Source: Plumapathes pennacea
Lineage: Eukaryota; Cnidaria; Anthozoa; Antipatharia; Myriopathidae
Direction of reading: 5' to 3'
DNA: 64,000 nt
Assembly (NCBI GenBank): GCA_964036295.1
Contig: OZ038463.1
Span: 2,480,001-2,544,000 of the forward strand
Both the position numbers and the translations under genes were made by a program. Below the pieces are notes generated by a model, which had not been told where the DNA came from, did not search any database, and saw only the letters and a list, made by a program, of their open reading frames with translations. Shown in pieces: positions 10,012 to 21,554 of this stretch. Each line of letters starts with the position of its first letter. Positions within the stretch are counted from its first letter, which is position 1.

Positions 10012-11992
10012 CAAGGTTGCCAGAAGCTTTTACTTCTTCTTCTTTGTCTCCAATTTCTTTTGCTATAGCAAGGTGCGTTTCTTGATACTCAATAGCCTTG
10101 TCGTACTGGTCAAGAGAGTAATAGCAAACACCAAGGTTACCATAAGCTGCTCCTTCTACTTTTTTGTCTCCAATTTCCTTTGCGGTTGTAAGGCTCATTT
10201 TCTGATACTCAATAGCCTTGTCGTACTGGCCAAGAGAGTCATAGGAAGAACCAATGTTGCCACAAGCTGTTCCTTCTCCTTCTTTGTCTCCAATCTCTTT
10301 TGCTATGGCAAGGTACATTTTCTGATACTCAATAACCTTGTCGTACTGGCCAAGAGAGTAATAGCAAGCACCAAGGTTACCATAAGCTGCTCCTTCTTCT
10401 TTTTTGTCTCCAATTTCCTTTGCGGTTGTAAGGCTCATTTTCTGATACTCAATAGCCTTGTCGTACTGGCCAAGAGAGTCATAGCAAGCACCAAGGTTGC
10501 CACAAGCTGTTCCTTCTCCTTCTTTGTCTCCAATCTCTTTTGCTATAGCAAGGTACATTTTCTGATACTCAATAGCCTTGTCGTACTGGCCAAGAGAGTC
10601 ATAGCAAGAACCAAGGTTGCTATAAGCTGTTCCTTCTCCTTCTTTGTCTCCAATTTCTTTTGCTATAGCAAGGTACATTTTCTGATACTCAATAGCCTTG
10701 TCGTACTGGCCAAGAGAGTCATAGCAAGCACCAAGGTTGCCAGAAGCTGTTCCTTCTTCTTCTTTGTCTCCAATTTCTTTTGCTATAGCAAGGTGCGTTT
10801 CTTGATACTCAATAGCCTTGTCGTACTGGCCAAGAGAGTAGTAGCAAGCACCAAGGTTGTAATAAGCTGTTCCTTCTCCATTTTTGTTTCCAATCTCTTT
10901 TTCTATAACAAGACACATTTCCTGATGCTCAATAGCTTTGTCGTACTGGCCAAGAGAGTAATAGCAAGCACCAAGGTTACCATAAGCTGTTCCTTCTTCT
11001 TTTTTGTCTCCAATGTCTTTTGCGGTTGTAAGGCACATTTTCTGGTACTCAATAGCCTTCTCGTATTGGCCAAGAGAGTCATAGCAAGAACCAAGTTTGC
11101 CATAAGCTTTTTCTTCTCCATTTTTATCTCCAATCTCTTTTGCGGTTTTAAGGCGCATTTCCTGATACTCAATAGCCTTGTCGTACTGGCCAAGAGAATC
11201 ATAGCAAGAACCAAGTTTACCATAAGCTTTTCCTTCTCCATTTTTATCTCCAATCTCTTTTGCGGTTGTAAGGCGCATTTTCTGATACTCAATAGCCTTG
11301 TCGTACTGGCCAAGAGAATCATAGCAAGAACCAAGTTTACCATAAGCTTTTCCTTCTCCATTTTTATCTCCAATCTCTTTTTCGGTTGTAAGGCGCATTT
11401 TCTGATACTCAATAGCCTTGTCGTACTGGCCAAGAGAGTAATAGCAAGCACCAAGGCTACCACAAGCTGTTCCTTCTTCTTTTTTGTCTCCTACGTCCTT
11501 TGCGGTTGTAAGGCACATTTTCTGATACTCAATAGCCTTCTCGTATTGGCCAAGAGAGGAATAGCAAGAACCAAGGTTGCCATAAATTGTTCCTTCTCCT
11601 CCTTTGTCCCCAATCTCTTTTGTTATAGCAAGGTGCATTTCCTGATACTCAATAGTCTTGTCGTACTGGCCAAGAGAGTAATAGCAAGAACCAAGTTTAC
11701 CATAAGCTTTTCCTTCTCCATTTTTATCTCCAATCTCTTTTGCGGTTGTAAGGCACATTTCCTGATACTCAATAGCCTTGTCGTACTGGCCAAGAGAGTC
11801 ATAGTAAGCACTAAGGTTGCCATAAGCTTCTCTTTCTTTTTCTTTGTCCCCAATCTCTTTTGCTATAGCAAGGTACATTTTCTGATACTCAATAGCCTTG
11901 TCGTACTGGCCAAGACAGTCATAGCAAGCACCAAGGTTGCCATAAGCTGTTCCTTCTCCAATTTTGTCTCCGATTTTTGAAGACATCAAGTG
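9992..11992 (-). CDS. TPR–CHAT protein, 5' half: TPR array exon
   Basis: An open frame of about 665 codons with 16 full 40-residue TPR units plus partial ones, of the same type as the units at 5070–7466 (GNLGACYDSLGQYDKAIEYQ). It most likely starts at a splice acceptor rather than a Met: the minus strand reads a pyrimidine-rich tract, then TTTTATTTTCTGCCAG and the exon from 11992. An in-frame ATG lies at 11986. The frame leaves TPR sequence at about 10012, runs a few residues into the insert and stops at 9992. It is probably the front part of the gene whose back part is 3483–7466; together they would carry about 36 TPRs and one CHAT domain. The upstream first exon or exons were not found. Alternatively it is a separate truncated paralogue. 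Confidence 0.75.
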   Translation of the reverse strand, partial: HLMSSKIGDKIGEGTAYGNLGACYDCLGQYDKAIEYQKMYLAIAKEIGDKEKEREAYGNLSAYYDSLGQYDKAIEYQEMCLTTAKEIGDKNGEGKAYGKLGSCYYSLGQYDKTIEYQEMHLAITKEIGDKGGEGTIYGNLGSCYSSLGQYEKAIEYQKMCLTTAKDVGDKKEEGTACGSLGACYYSLGQYDKAIEYQKMRLTTEKEIGDKNGEGKAYGKLGSCYDSLGQYDKAIEYQKMRLTTAKEIGDKNGEGKAYGKLGSCYDSLGQYDKAIEYQEMRLKTAKEIGDKNGEEKAYGKLGSCYDSLGQYEKAIEYQKMCLTTAKDIGDKKEEGTAYGNLGACYYSLGQYDKAIEHQEMCLVIEKEIGNKNGEGTAYYNLGACYYSLGQYDKAIEYQETHLAIAKEIGDKEEEGTASGNLGACYDSLGQYDKAIEYQKMYLAIAKEIGDKEGEGTAYSNLGSCYDSLGQYDKAIEYQKMYLAIAKEIGDKEGEGTACGNLGACYDSLGQYDKAIEYQKMSLTTAKEIGDKKEEGAAYGNLGACYYSLGQYDKVIEYQKMYLAIAKEIGDKEGEGTACGNIGSSYDSLGQYDKAIEYQKMSLTTAKEIGDKKVEGAAYGNLGVCYYSLDQYDKAIEYQETHLAIAKEIGDKEEEVKASGNLGRTNLK

Positions 11993-14261
11993 CTGGCAGA
12001 AAATAAAAGCTGTGAGATTTTTTTTTCTGGATATTTAATCAGTATCTATGTAATAAACAGATTGAACATTAAATGGCCGCTTAGAGATACGAATTTTATT
12101 TTCGAGTGCTGTTAATATCTCTCACAAGTGAGCGTAGCAAACGCGGCCATGTAATATCATTTTGCATGAGAATATCGCAACCAGGTTTTGCTCTTGATTG
12201 GCCAAGAATGTTGCTAAACTCGTTAGAACCAATCGGAAAGAGGAGCAAACGTAAAACACAAGGCAGTCACACAAGTACTTTCTTTTTGTGGTTACTAATA
12301 TTCTCAGTTTTGTCAGCGTTGTTCTGTATTTTGGACATCATTTATGTCGCTCTCAAATTTGTATACGTGTTTAAATTCACGTTACGTTCGGCTTTTAAGC
12401 ATTAAAATGTATTCCCTCCAAAACCGATCTGGATTCATCTAATTGAAAAGGCTAACGATATATAGTACGTGTATGTCTGTTAAATTGTAAAGCTACAATG
12501 ATTTTTTTCCGAGAGGGATTTGCGAACATTTATCTTTTAAATTTGCTCCCTCCAACCGATCTGGATTCGTCTAATTGAAACTTTCAATGAGCCTTGTTCA
12601 CCGGTCTTGTATCTCTAATCTTCTAATCTTTGCTTTAAGTGTTTATTAAATATTTCTAGTACATCGGATGTAGTTGGGTTCACATTTTGTTAGTTTCCCT
12701 CATGTGTCCCAAGTCAAGTTTTGAAACAAAAGAGTTTTAATTTGAGCTTCCCAGCCTTAGTTTGCAGTCTGAGTACCAAGTATACTATAGGTATGTAAGC
12801 ATGTCAAATAAGCTTGCTTTGGGAAGTCCAATTTCATCTAATGTTAGAACTCGGCCATGAAGGTAATAACTTTTAATTTAATTTCAGTGATAATAGGAAA
12901 ACAGCCTAACTCGGCACGACAGTACTTTGCATGTTGATAGCTCTTTTGCTAATTTTACGCCCCAGGATTTGTTTGCAGAATTTTACATGTACCTGCTCAA
13001 TTGGATTGCTTTTTGCATAAAAGCAGTATCGGTTTAATTTTCTATCATTAGGTTTAAATATCGATGATTGTTTTTGACATATTCTTGTCATTGTTGAAAA
13101 AAAAACTTCATTTAGCTTCGGCCGCGTTGATAACGAAAATTAAAATTATAAAATAACTATGATACTACGCGCGTTCTGATTGGCTTGTTAGATGAGAGTT
13201 TATAAAATGAAACTTAACGAGCGCTCTGATTGGTTCCCAACCGTGTTTACATGAGGCTATGTAACACGGAAAGTGTGTTATATTGCTGTGAGTTTGCGCA
13301 GTGGGTCAAATTTTTGGACTGCTCGATTTTAGTTAAGTTCCCGATTCTTCATTGACCTGAGTTTACGAGAAAAACAAGAAATTATAAGCCTCTAGCAAAG
13401 AAACGACAACGAAGGAATGATTGATGAAAGATAATTTAGCGCTGGACAGAAACAGTTCGATAACACTTGAGTTTCTGTGAAATAACAGCGGAAAGGATAA
13501 GTCCACTGAATTGTTGAATTGAGCAACAGGCAACTTACAGTGAACATTGAAAACTGAACAATAATTTACAGAGCATTTGTACAATCGTAATCTCGTTTGC
13601 TCGCGACCCACTAAATACAATTCACTGATGAATGCGATACCTCTTTAATACACCACAAACGCGAATAAATACAGTAAGTATTGGTTCATCAAAACTCAGT
13701 CCCATTCAGGAATACGTTAAACAAAAAACGTAAAGTAATTACAAAGTACATACGTGATTACGGCACTGCAAAACATTCATCCGTTCAACTCAGGCCGGCG
13801 AAAAATCGACGTAATTTCTTAAAACACCTTTTGAAAAGTCATCTGCTTGTACCATACCAAAATCAGTTCTGGACGAGACCTCGGACAAGTGGAGCAGAAA
13901 GTAATCATAGCGAAATAGCTTCCCAAACGTTGCGTTTACATTTAGTGCAGTTCACATTGCCGGGCTCACTTCAATCGGCATGGTAGAAGCTTCACTAGCT
14001 GCTCGGCCGGTTTAAGACAGCTCTGCTCTGGATACAACGAAAACGCCAACCGAGCCGAGGAAGTTCAGTTTGAGACTCACTGATGGAATGACCTTTTGAT
14101 TATTCATTTCTCCAGCATTCATAAGTTCGTAGTTTGAAGATTTGAAAACTTTGTACGCTCTACACAACGATCTGTGATTGGTTTCAGTTTGTGTGTTGAG
14201 AATCTCGACAAATAATCATGTAAAACGGTCCTTTTTGTGGTAGTACTGCTGTCGTTTATTT

Positions 14262-14460
14262 TATAAAAGAAATATAAAACGTTTGCCGTGTTTACATAGC
14301 CTGATGCAAACACTCTAGTGAGTTTGGGAGAACTCGAAAGTTTGTGTAAACCCTCGCCGCCGGTTTACACAAACTTTCTCATTCTCCCAAATTCCCTCTC
14401 GTGTTTGCATCAGGCTATGTAAACATTGCGCGCGTTTTATATTTCTTAAATTTTATACAC
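14262..14460. repeat. Fold-back (hairpin) inverted-repeat element
   Basis: The left arm contains GTTTACATAGCCTGATGCAAAC followed by GAGTTTGGGAGAA. The right arm carries the complements TTCTCCCAAATTCCC and GTTTGCATCAGGCTATGTAAAC. The arms are roughly 85 bp and meet near 14360 with almost no loop. No coding capacity; MITE-like. Confidence 0.85.
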
Positions 14461-14482
14461 TGACGTGCATTTTATTGACTAA

Positions 14483-14660
14483 TTTATAAAAGAGATATAT
14501 AACGCGGTGTATGTAGCCTCATCTGAACACTTAAGAAGTTGGGAGAACACTCTAATAGCACCGGAAACTACGCTACTCTCGTGTTCTCCCAACTTCCCGC
14601 GTGTTTAGATGAGGCTATATTACACGGGAAAGCGTTATATATTTCTTAAATATATATCAG
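14483..14660. repeat. Second fold-back element, adjacent and related
   Basis: The arms contain GTATGTAGCCTCATCTGAACAC with AAGTTGGGAGAACAC, and the complements GTGTTCTCCCAACTTCC with GTGTTTAGATGAGGCTA. The centre is near 14565. Outer ends ATATATAACGC and GCGTTATATATTTC also pair. It is of the same general design as the hairpin at 14262 but diverged. Confidence 0.8.
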
Positions 14661-16914
14661 ACGTCCGTAGTCATAAAATGACAGAACACGAAACGGACCA
14701 CTGAATTTTTCGACTCGTCGTCTTTTTCGTGTAATGGAGAATTTTTCTCAAACTGATAACTCCACTGACATTCGTTCCTTATCTTCACTTTGCAAAGAAC
14801 ATTAGGGAAGACTCCGGTGATAACTTTGGCTTACTTGACCGATCAGATTGTGCCATGAAACAATAGCGCTTTCACTAACATAAAAAAGGCGCAAAATGCA
14901 TCGTGGTCAAACCTGGGTTCCCGACGCATTTTGAACTATCACGACCGGCGAAGCTGTAAATGGGGAGGCTGGGGGCGAAGCCTGTTTTGATTTTGCCGTG
15001 GACATATTTCCGACAAGTAAATAAACTTTCACTTGCTCGGCGCGCTCTTGCTCTATCGGGAAACCCCCGAAAATGGTAACCAATCGAAATCCGGTATGCG
15101 AAAGACAGCAATCAGAAAAAATCCTGCACATTCCGGGAAAAATCAATGCTTATCAACCATAAAACACAGACGTTCCTTTCTAAGCAACAAAACTGAACGG
15201 CCGTACACAGACTAATTCAACAGAATCAAACTTGATTGATGGGCGAAAGAAGTACGAAACTTGTGGAATGACGTCACTGTAGAAAATGCAACTAAACAAG
15301 AGTTCCGCGACAAGAGAAGTCCTTTTCTACGGGACCAATGACGAGTATTAAAATAAAAGCAGCAAGGCACCTGAATGCTTGCGAATTTGTAAAATTACCT
15401 TTTTGCGAGAGTACGTATATTTAATAGAACTGGCCACACTAAAATTTGCTCAATTTTAGGAATGTGAAAGTTCGCATCCGTTTCCGCAGGCCTCCACTTT
15501 CGCTGAACCGCGTATTCGATTTATTCTTAGTTTTGAATACCCTCACTTACAAGGCGGCAGAAAGTGAAAATTATAATACTTAGTGTGGCGCTCGAAATTG
15601 GAAAATTTAAAATTCTTCACTGCCGAATCTTTGAACCGGAACGAGACCATTGGGAGTTGCAAAGAAAAGAGTCTATCCGTGAGTTCATTACTCATATCAA
15701 GCACAGCTTATCTTCGACATCTACACATTCATCAGAGGCCGTGTTTCTCCAGCCTGGACTGCATCCAGACTAAATACGTGCGTAAAAAAAACACGCCTTT
15801 CTTCTTTTGGCTAAAGGTTCGCGCGTTCCTCAAAAATATAGCGTTGCTATCGACATATTTCGCGAAAAATCAGGTCTTTCGGGAAACAAAACTTTCGAGC
15901 GTTTTGGTCAATATTGCTCAAATTTTTGTGAGCTGTAGATTTTCGTCAGCGATTTTTTTTTTTTTTTTTTTTTTTTTTTGCTTTGTTCATTTTTTAATTA
16001 ATCCCCGAGCGTAAGCGAGGGTAATAATCACAACGCTAATGCAGTAGTGTCGCCTTATCTGGGGAGGGCACTATATAACAATGACCGAGACCAGAAATGA
16101 GCCAGCCGTACCTTTTAATCAGCGGTATATCCTAAAATGAACACATACAGAAAGTATCTGACCACAGTGTTAGAAAAAAACTGAAGACTAAGAGCGAGAG
16201 TGATTTATCTCATCTTGAACACATTTCTGGTCTCGACCGTTGTTACTGAGAATAGCTAAGCTGATAATAACAACTAGCAGAACCAGATGAAGACCGATTT
16301 CGGACTGTGTGGGTCTGAAGTGCTGCTCGATAAAGACGCTTCTGGTCTCGGCGAAACCTCTGGCATCCAGAGTACCTGCTGCAATACTTCGCGTGGCATT
16401 ATGCTGGCCGCCTCGCAAGCCGACCAAGCGACCCAGCGTCTCCAAGCGGAAAATAAACAAGAACCCCGCTTTCCAAAAACCCACTACAGATCAAGGGGAT
16501 ATCTGCGATTATCGTATTTCTAGTAAAGTGTATTAGACGTGATGCACTACTTGTTATCATATATAATCCTTTTTGTGCCCAAATGCTGTATAAATTTAGA
16601 AGATTTGAACTCTTTTTTGTAATTGTGTCTACAAATAAGTGGGAGCCGGGAAACCCGCCAACAAAATATGGTTCATGTTAAGGTTCATTCATGATTTCGC
16701 GCCATTTTTATATATACATCTTGATATTTATACGAGTATTTTTACTAATACTACTCAGTTTCAAAGTATTTATATTTTTTGACGCCAAACTTTACTGACA
16801 TTCGCTCTTGCTGACATGTTTGTACAAACAAGTGCTTTCGTACTGGGACGCACTTATGATTTCATGTCTTTTTAACATTATTTTATACACATTTCATGTT
16901 TTATACAAAGCATT

Positions 16915-18730
16915 AAACGCCAAATTCGAAGAAAAAGAAGCACATATACTGATACTCACTTTGTGGCTGCAGTTTATCCGTTTTGCCGAACGACGTACAG
17001 TTTCCGGTGACACTAATGGTCAATTCTGTGGGCAGATATAAGGTAAAATAAATAGAGATATATAGAGTATGCATGCTGTGGTTTACCATATTTTCGCTGT
17101 AGAGTCAGGTTTCTTTGAGAATTCGGTCTGTTGGTTGAATTGGCTTCTATGAACACACAAGGAATCTCTTCTGGTTCTGAAGGTATGATTCGAAGTACTG
17201 TAGTTATAAAACTAGACATGCGCACGTATAGCAAGTAGGCCTATATACTTTGAATTGAGAACTACAAGCCAGCCTGCTAGTCACGCCGTGACAATTTCTT
17301 ATTCGCTCAGCTTACCTCATACATTCCTTGAAAGAACCCTAGCTCTGTCTGCCAATAAATGTCGGTATATATACACCTGAACAGCACACTAGCTTAAAAA
17401 TAGCCGATTTCACTTTCTGTAAACCAGGATGAAAGGCAAGTTTAAATCGGGAAGTGACGATTTAGCGATAAGAAGTTTCTAGGCGTTAGATTCTCCGAAC
17501 ACAAAGGCCACTCATATTCAAGCTTTACCGTGTGGTGGCGTAGGAGAGACGCCGTAGGACAAAGTCTCGACTTTACGCGATGTGGGTGTTGTGTGTTCCT
17601 GCAGCTGACCGCGGTGTACTGAAGCTCGCCAGAAGCTTGGGACCGAACAATTCAGGCTGCGTCATAGGCCATTATTGCCTCTGTTTTAAACTGTGGTCTA
17701 GTGCGAAACCTTTTTCATGAAAATTAGTTCATTTTTTCAGAAAGGTTTCGCACTAAGCCTTGGTTTGAAACAAAGGCAACCGCATCTCGGAAATGGCCTA
17801 TTTCTTTGGGCCGACTACATTTTATGGGCACCCGGATTCTTCACGACCAAACGAAAAAAAAAAAAAAAATCCGATTGATGGATTGATGGATTTTGCCATG
17901 ACAATCCCAGCATACAGTTAAAACAAATCCAGACCAGCACACTTCAGGAGGACTGACAAATCGTTATTGAGACAAAAAGGTTTTCCCGATATGTTGCCAA
18001 TCGGCCGGTAGCTCATAGCAAGCGGTATCGATTCATGATCACTGTAGCCTGCGTTACGAAGACATTTTCGACGCGGTCAAAAATAGAAAGTGTTGCAACG
18101 TGCTCAGAAACCTACGGAAACGCTTGCAACGCAGGCTAGGGTCACTCTAACGAATTAAAAGATCCTCCTATTCACCGTTCAACAAAAACTTGTTCTAAAT
18201 TAGGCTCCGGTCGCACTCGTAACTTAACGACATTCATATCGACCTTTGCATCATTTGTAATGAAAACAGCGCTTGTCACCAGAAATATATGTCAGCAAGT
18301 TGCTACCAAACATTGAAGAAGCCCTCGTATTGCTCTCGATGCTGAGTTATTATTGACTAAACTTCCTTGTGCGACCGGACCTTAAGCCTAAATAGTAGGC
18401 AGGCACGTAACGATGCAAACGATAACAGGCAAGCTCACGTTATTATTTTTTACTGTATGTTAAACATGAATGACATCAAGAGAGAATGTCTATGATTGCA
18501 TGAACTCAAGATGTGTATTACTGACAGCTAGAATTCACAACAAAACAATATCGGGCTTGATCATAATAACCTCTTCTCCAGTTTCTGCATTCCAGTAAGT
18601 TGCTTTCGATACCAGAAGCTGGGCAAGTTCAACTCGCAGTGTTCTCACATAGTACTTATCTATAGTATAGCAACTTGTATTTTTCTGAAAGTAACAGGCC
18701 CTTTGCAGTGGGTTCACATGAAAATTTCCG
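16915..18730 (+). repeat. Dispersed repeat block B (copy 2 of 3)
   Basis: From 16915 to about 18030 it matches block A (386–1510). Its 3' part, about 18160–18730, matches 22965–23355 of block C: both hold GATCCTCCTATT, then GAATGTCTATGATTGCATGAA and TAACAGGCCCTTTGCAGT-like text. The three blocks therefore look like copies of one larger unit that have lost different parts. Confidence 0.7.
18535..18717 (-). pseudogene. Possible decayed terminal exon within repeat block B
   Basis: The minus strand has a short frame ending in LRVELAQLLVSKATYWNAET then GEEVIMIKPDIVLL and a stop. The composition looks more protein-like than the other short frames nearby. The matching place in block C (about 23205–23345) keeps a degraded form (LQAELAQHPVLEAVIKPKMV) with an internal deletion. 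This could be the last exon of a gene copied along with the block. The family was not recognised and no upstream exon was found. Confidence 0.25.
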
Positions 18731-19579
18731 TTTCCGTAGGTGAAATAGAACTATATATGATGAGCTACATATTGATTAGAAGTGTGTATTAAATAAACAA
18801 GCAAATTAAACAACACCACGAAGGACACATCATCCTGTCAAATTGCTGTAAAACAGATTAATTCAGGGGCAGATCCAGGATATACTGACCGGTTTCAAAT
18901 GCCAACTTGCTGAACCGGCCGTGCTAAATATTCATCACCGTTAAAAATCTGACCAGTTTCTGTAAACGTGTGTAAACCGGTCTCGAAACCATGTCTCCCT
19001 TTATATATGTACCTCGTTTTAATGGTTTGTATTTTTATAAGCAGTTTTTGGAGTTCACCTCAAAAGATGCAGAAGAGCTGGTAATGTTGGCTTGGAATTT
19101 TGACTGCAACATTTCACCAAAATGCAAAAAATCCAGTGCAAAAAACACACAAGAGGCCTAGTTATTTGTATTGCATATGAATGTATTTAAAGATGGAAAA
19201 TTAGAAACACATTTCTTCGTTTGTGTTCTTTTTTTCGTACTAGGGCCGGTCAGATGGACGGCAGCATCAGTTATTCCGAGCCGACGATGTCCTCACCGCG
19301 AGAAAGGCGTATAGAGTCACACAAGGATTATTTTTGACCCGAAAATATTTTTTCGCCTTTCTTTGCGTGCAGCACTTGACTTTCAAGAAATGTTTGCGCC
19401 AAAATTTCGGTAAAACATCCATCCCAGGGCGAGGGGTTTATCTGTGATTGTCGTATTTCTAGACGTACAAAGGCATTGAATTATAACGTTTTATTAATGT
19501 TCTCGTATCACCTTCTATAGACCATGCACGCGCTCTTAATCCGACTTTGATTGCGACGGTCGCACTGAGGGCGGCCGCG

Positions 19580-20215
19580 TCACTTACTAAGCGAAGTTTC
19601 ACTTTGAAGCTGGGCTGGAGACCGGACGTTGTATGTAGTCTGGACGCACCCATTCCCAAAATTCTTCACATTCACCTCCTGCAAAAGTGCTTTGTGCTCC
19701 GCATCAAACAGGGGAAGACCCTCACCCAACGTCACGGGCATGGTGGTGACAATTGCCCGACCGATCATGCCCGCATTAAGAAACGCGCGAATAGTGACGC
19801 CTCCGTCTATGTACGCATCCCGGGCCCCGTGCCTGGCTGCTAACAGAGCCAACACCTCTGAGGGGCTACCCTTCTCCAGCGTCACCTTGCTCTTGAGATA
19901 CTCAGGGATTTGCATGCTCTCGCTGCTGCTACCAGCTCTGCTTGTCAGTACAACTATCGGGGTGTCTCCGTAGGGCCATGTCTCCGGCGTGCACAAAGTG
20001 AGCACCGACTCGAAGGTCTTTCTGCCCATGACGATGGCGTCCACCGACTGCATGAAGGCCTTGAAACCAGTGTCGGTGCCCTCCGGCATACCTTGCAATA
20101 TCCGCTCGTTTGCCTCATTCAGCCAATCCACAGACCCATCCAGCTTGGCAATGAATCCGTCTGTGCTGGTGGCGATAAACACGGACCCCCTGCAGGTCAT
20201 CTCTGCATCACACAT
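19580..20215 (-). CDS. RibD C-terminal / DHFR-like fold protein of bacterial type
   Basis: A 211-codon uninterrupted frame. It has the hallmarks of the RibD_C (dihydrofolate-reductase-fold) family as seen in bacterial YyaP-like proteins: SVFIATSTDGFIAKLDG then DWL at residues 11–32, DAIVMGRKTFE at 59–69, YIDGG at 135–139, and a C-terminal PVTLGEGLPLF segment. Family members bind NADPH-like nucleotides, but the substrate is unknown for this branch. The gene appears intronless while its neighbours carry introns about every 100 bp of coding sequence, and it looks clearly richer in G+C than its flanks. Both fit lateral acquisition. The start is uncertain: Met1 at 20215 or Met6 at 20200; an acceptor-like GATGCAG just upstream of Met6 leaves open a 5' exon. 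There is no obvious targeting peptide. Confidence 0.75.
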   Translation of the reverse strand: MCDAEMTCRGSVFIATSTDGFIAKLDGSVDWLNEANERILQGMPEGTDTGFKAFMQSVDAIVMGRKTFESVLTLCTPETWPYGDTPIVVLTSRAGSSSESMQIPEYLKSKVTLEKGSPSEVLALLAARHGARDAYIDGGVTIRAFLNAGMIGRAIVTTMPVTLGEGLPLFDAEHKALLQEVNVKNFGNGCVQTTYNVRSPAQLQSETSLSK

Positions 20216-21554
20216 ACGATCAAAAAGAGTGAAATAAGATTATCAATATCTTTTTTTGTTGTTGTTGTCAAGCTTCTCAATTTCCACAAAAAATAGATAA
20301 CACACAGAAATATAAAATAATTTCTATATTTCAAAAATGCTTAAATCTGTTTTATAAAGCTATGTAATTTGATATACTCAACTAAAACAGTCCAAATGAT
20401 TTGAATATATTTGATACATAGTTAATAAAGGCGGCTTTGGACCTTTGCTCATAGCCATATTATTCCAACCTTGCGTTGTGGTCATTGCCCAGTAAACAGA
20501 GCTCAGGCACAGCAGCAGCAGGGGGAGAAATATTTCTTATTGAGAAGAGAGGGGACATAAAGCCATCATATATACTTATTGATACAGCATCGTTGCTATA
20601 TTTTCTAAAAACATTCAAAATTCTAAAAGCCGTAATCGTTTGTCGTTTGCTGTATGCGGCCGTACTCATCGGGCATTTGGTTATTTTGCCGATGATATCG
20701 TTCGGGTCAAAAGTCCCCGAGTACAATGACTTAGTTGATTGTTTTGAGCTTACTGGGTCTACGGGCTGTACGAAAATGAAAACTGCGTAATTTCCTACGA
20801 CATTCATTTTTCTTTGACAGCGAGCGAAAACACTTAAGGTGGTGTTACACTGGTCGATTTGCAACGATACGATGTTGCGCTGAAAATTGTTCAGGTGTTG
20901 CGCTGAAAATTCTTCCCCCGCCGAAACACCGACGGCTGGGGACTGGGCCCTAAATAAGCACAAACGGTATGTAATTTTGCGTCAATGTGCCCCTCAAAGT
21001 TTCACCATTTGGTTTTACATTTGGTCATCCATGCGAGTAAAATATATAAACTACATTCTTGAGAGACTTGAAATAACAATTTGTTTTTGTCGTTACCGCT
21101 AGTTTCTTTCGCTTGCGAGTCGAGTCGAGTCGCGTTGCGTTACTCACGATGTGACACTTTGCGAGGGGACTCCTGGCAAATCCATTTCTTGTGCAAATTT
21201 CCAAAGCAGAGTCCTCCAGAGTGGACACATGCATTTTGTGTGGAACGATTTTATCGAGGCCCACGAGGTCTGTGAACGTATTTATACTCTGTTGACTCTT
21301 CTTGAGCGAAACCGATCCAACCGTACCTCGCGAAAGGGACTTGTTGTTAAGCAGAGTCCATCAGGAAGATCAGGCAATGTTTTACTTCAAGACTCGATTC
21401 GTTATCGACCTGGTACACTAAAGAAATATTTTATTCGACTTTAAAGCGGCGTCGGAGAAATCTCACGGTCCCCTGGGCATTATATGGCTGCGTTTAATTG
21501 GGCATGACCAGTCACCCGGACCTACAGGTTGACATTTTAGCTCAATTCCTCAGT

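Larger units (their letters stand above)
11993..19579. other. Intergenic or upstream intron, no gene recognised
   Basis: About 7.5 kb without a supportable coding exon. It holds two tandem fold-back elements (14262–14660), a related half-element near 13200–13290 (ACATGAGGCTATGTAACACGG), a T run at about 15952–15980, and repeat block B (16915–18730). Short similar segments occur near 16495 and 19430 (GATTATCGTATTTCTAG and GATTGTCGTATTTCTAG). The missing first exon or exons of the TPR–CHAT gene could lie here but could not be identified. Confidence 0.5.

Noticed and set aside
10073..11980. A 635-codon open frame on the plus strand across the TPR array, and similar ones at 5178–7466
   Set aside because: They are antisense shadows. 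The repeated 120 bp TPR unit happens to lack stops on the opposite strand, giving a repetitive ILNSLVVLAKRVIASTKVAI protein with no family match, while the minus-strand frame has proper TPR and CHAT domains.
16188..16484. A 98-codon minus-strand frame in a GC-rich patch
   Set aside because: No family resemblance, and the edge (GATTATCGTATTTCTAG) recurs near 19430, so the patch is probably repeat-derived.
20460..20963. A 167-codon minus-strand frame
   Set aside because: The composition is random-looking, there are no recognisable motifs, and part of it overlaps a MITE-like end near 20840.
21025..21290. An exon on the minus strand ending at a good donor (CACATC then GTGAGT)
   Set aside because: It was considered as a 5' exon of the RibD-like gene, but the phase does not join to the Met6-side acceptor and the peptide resembles no known domain.
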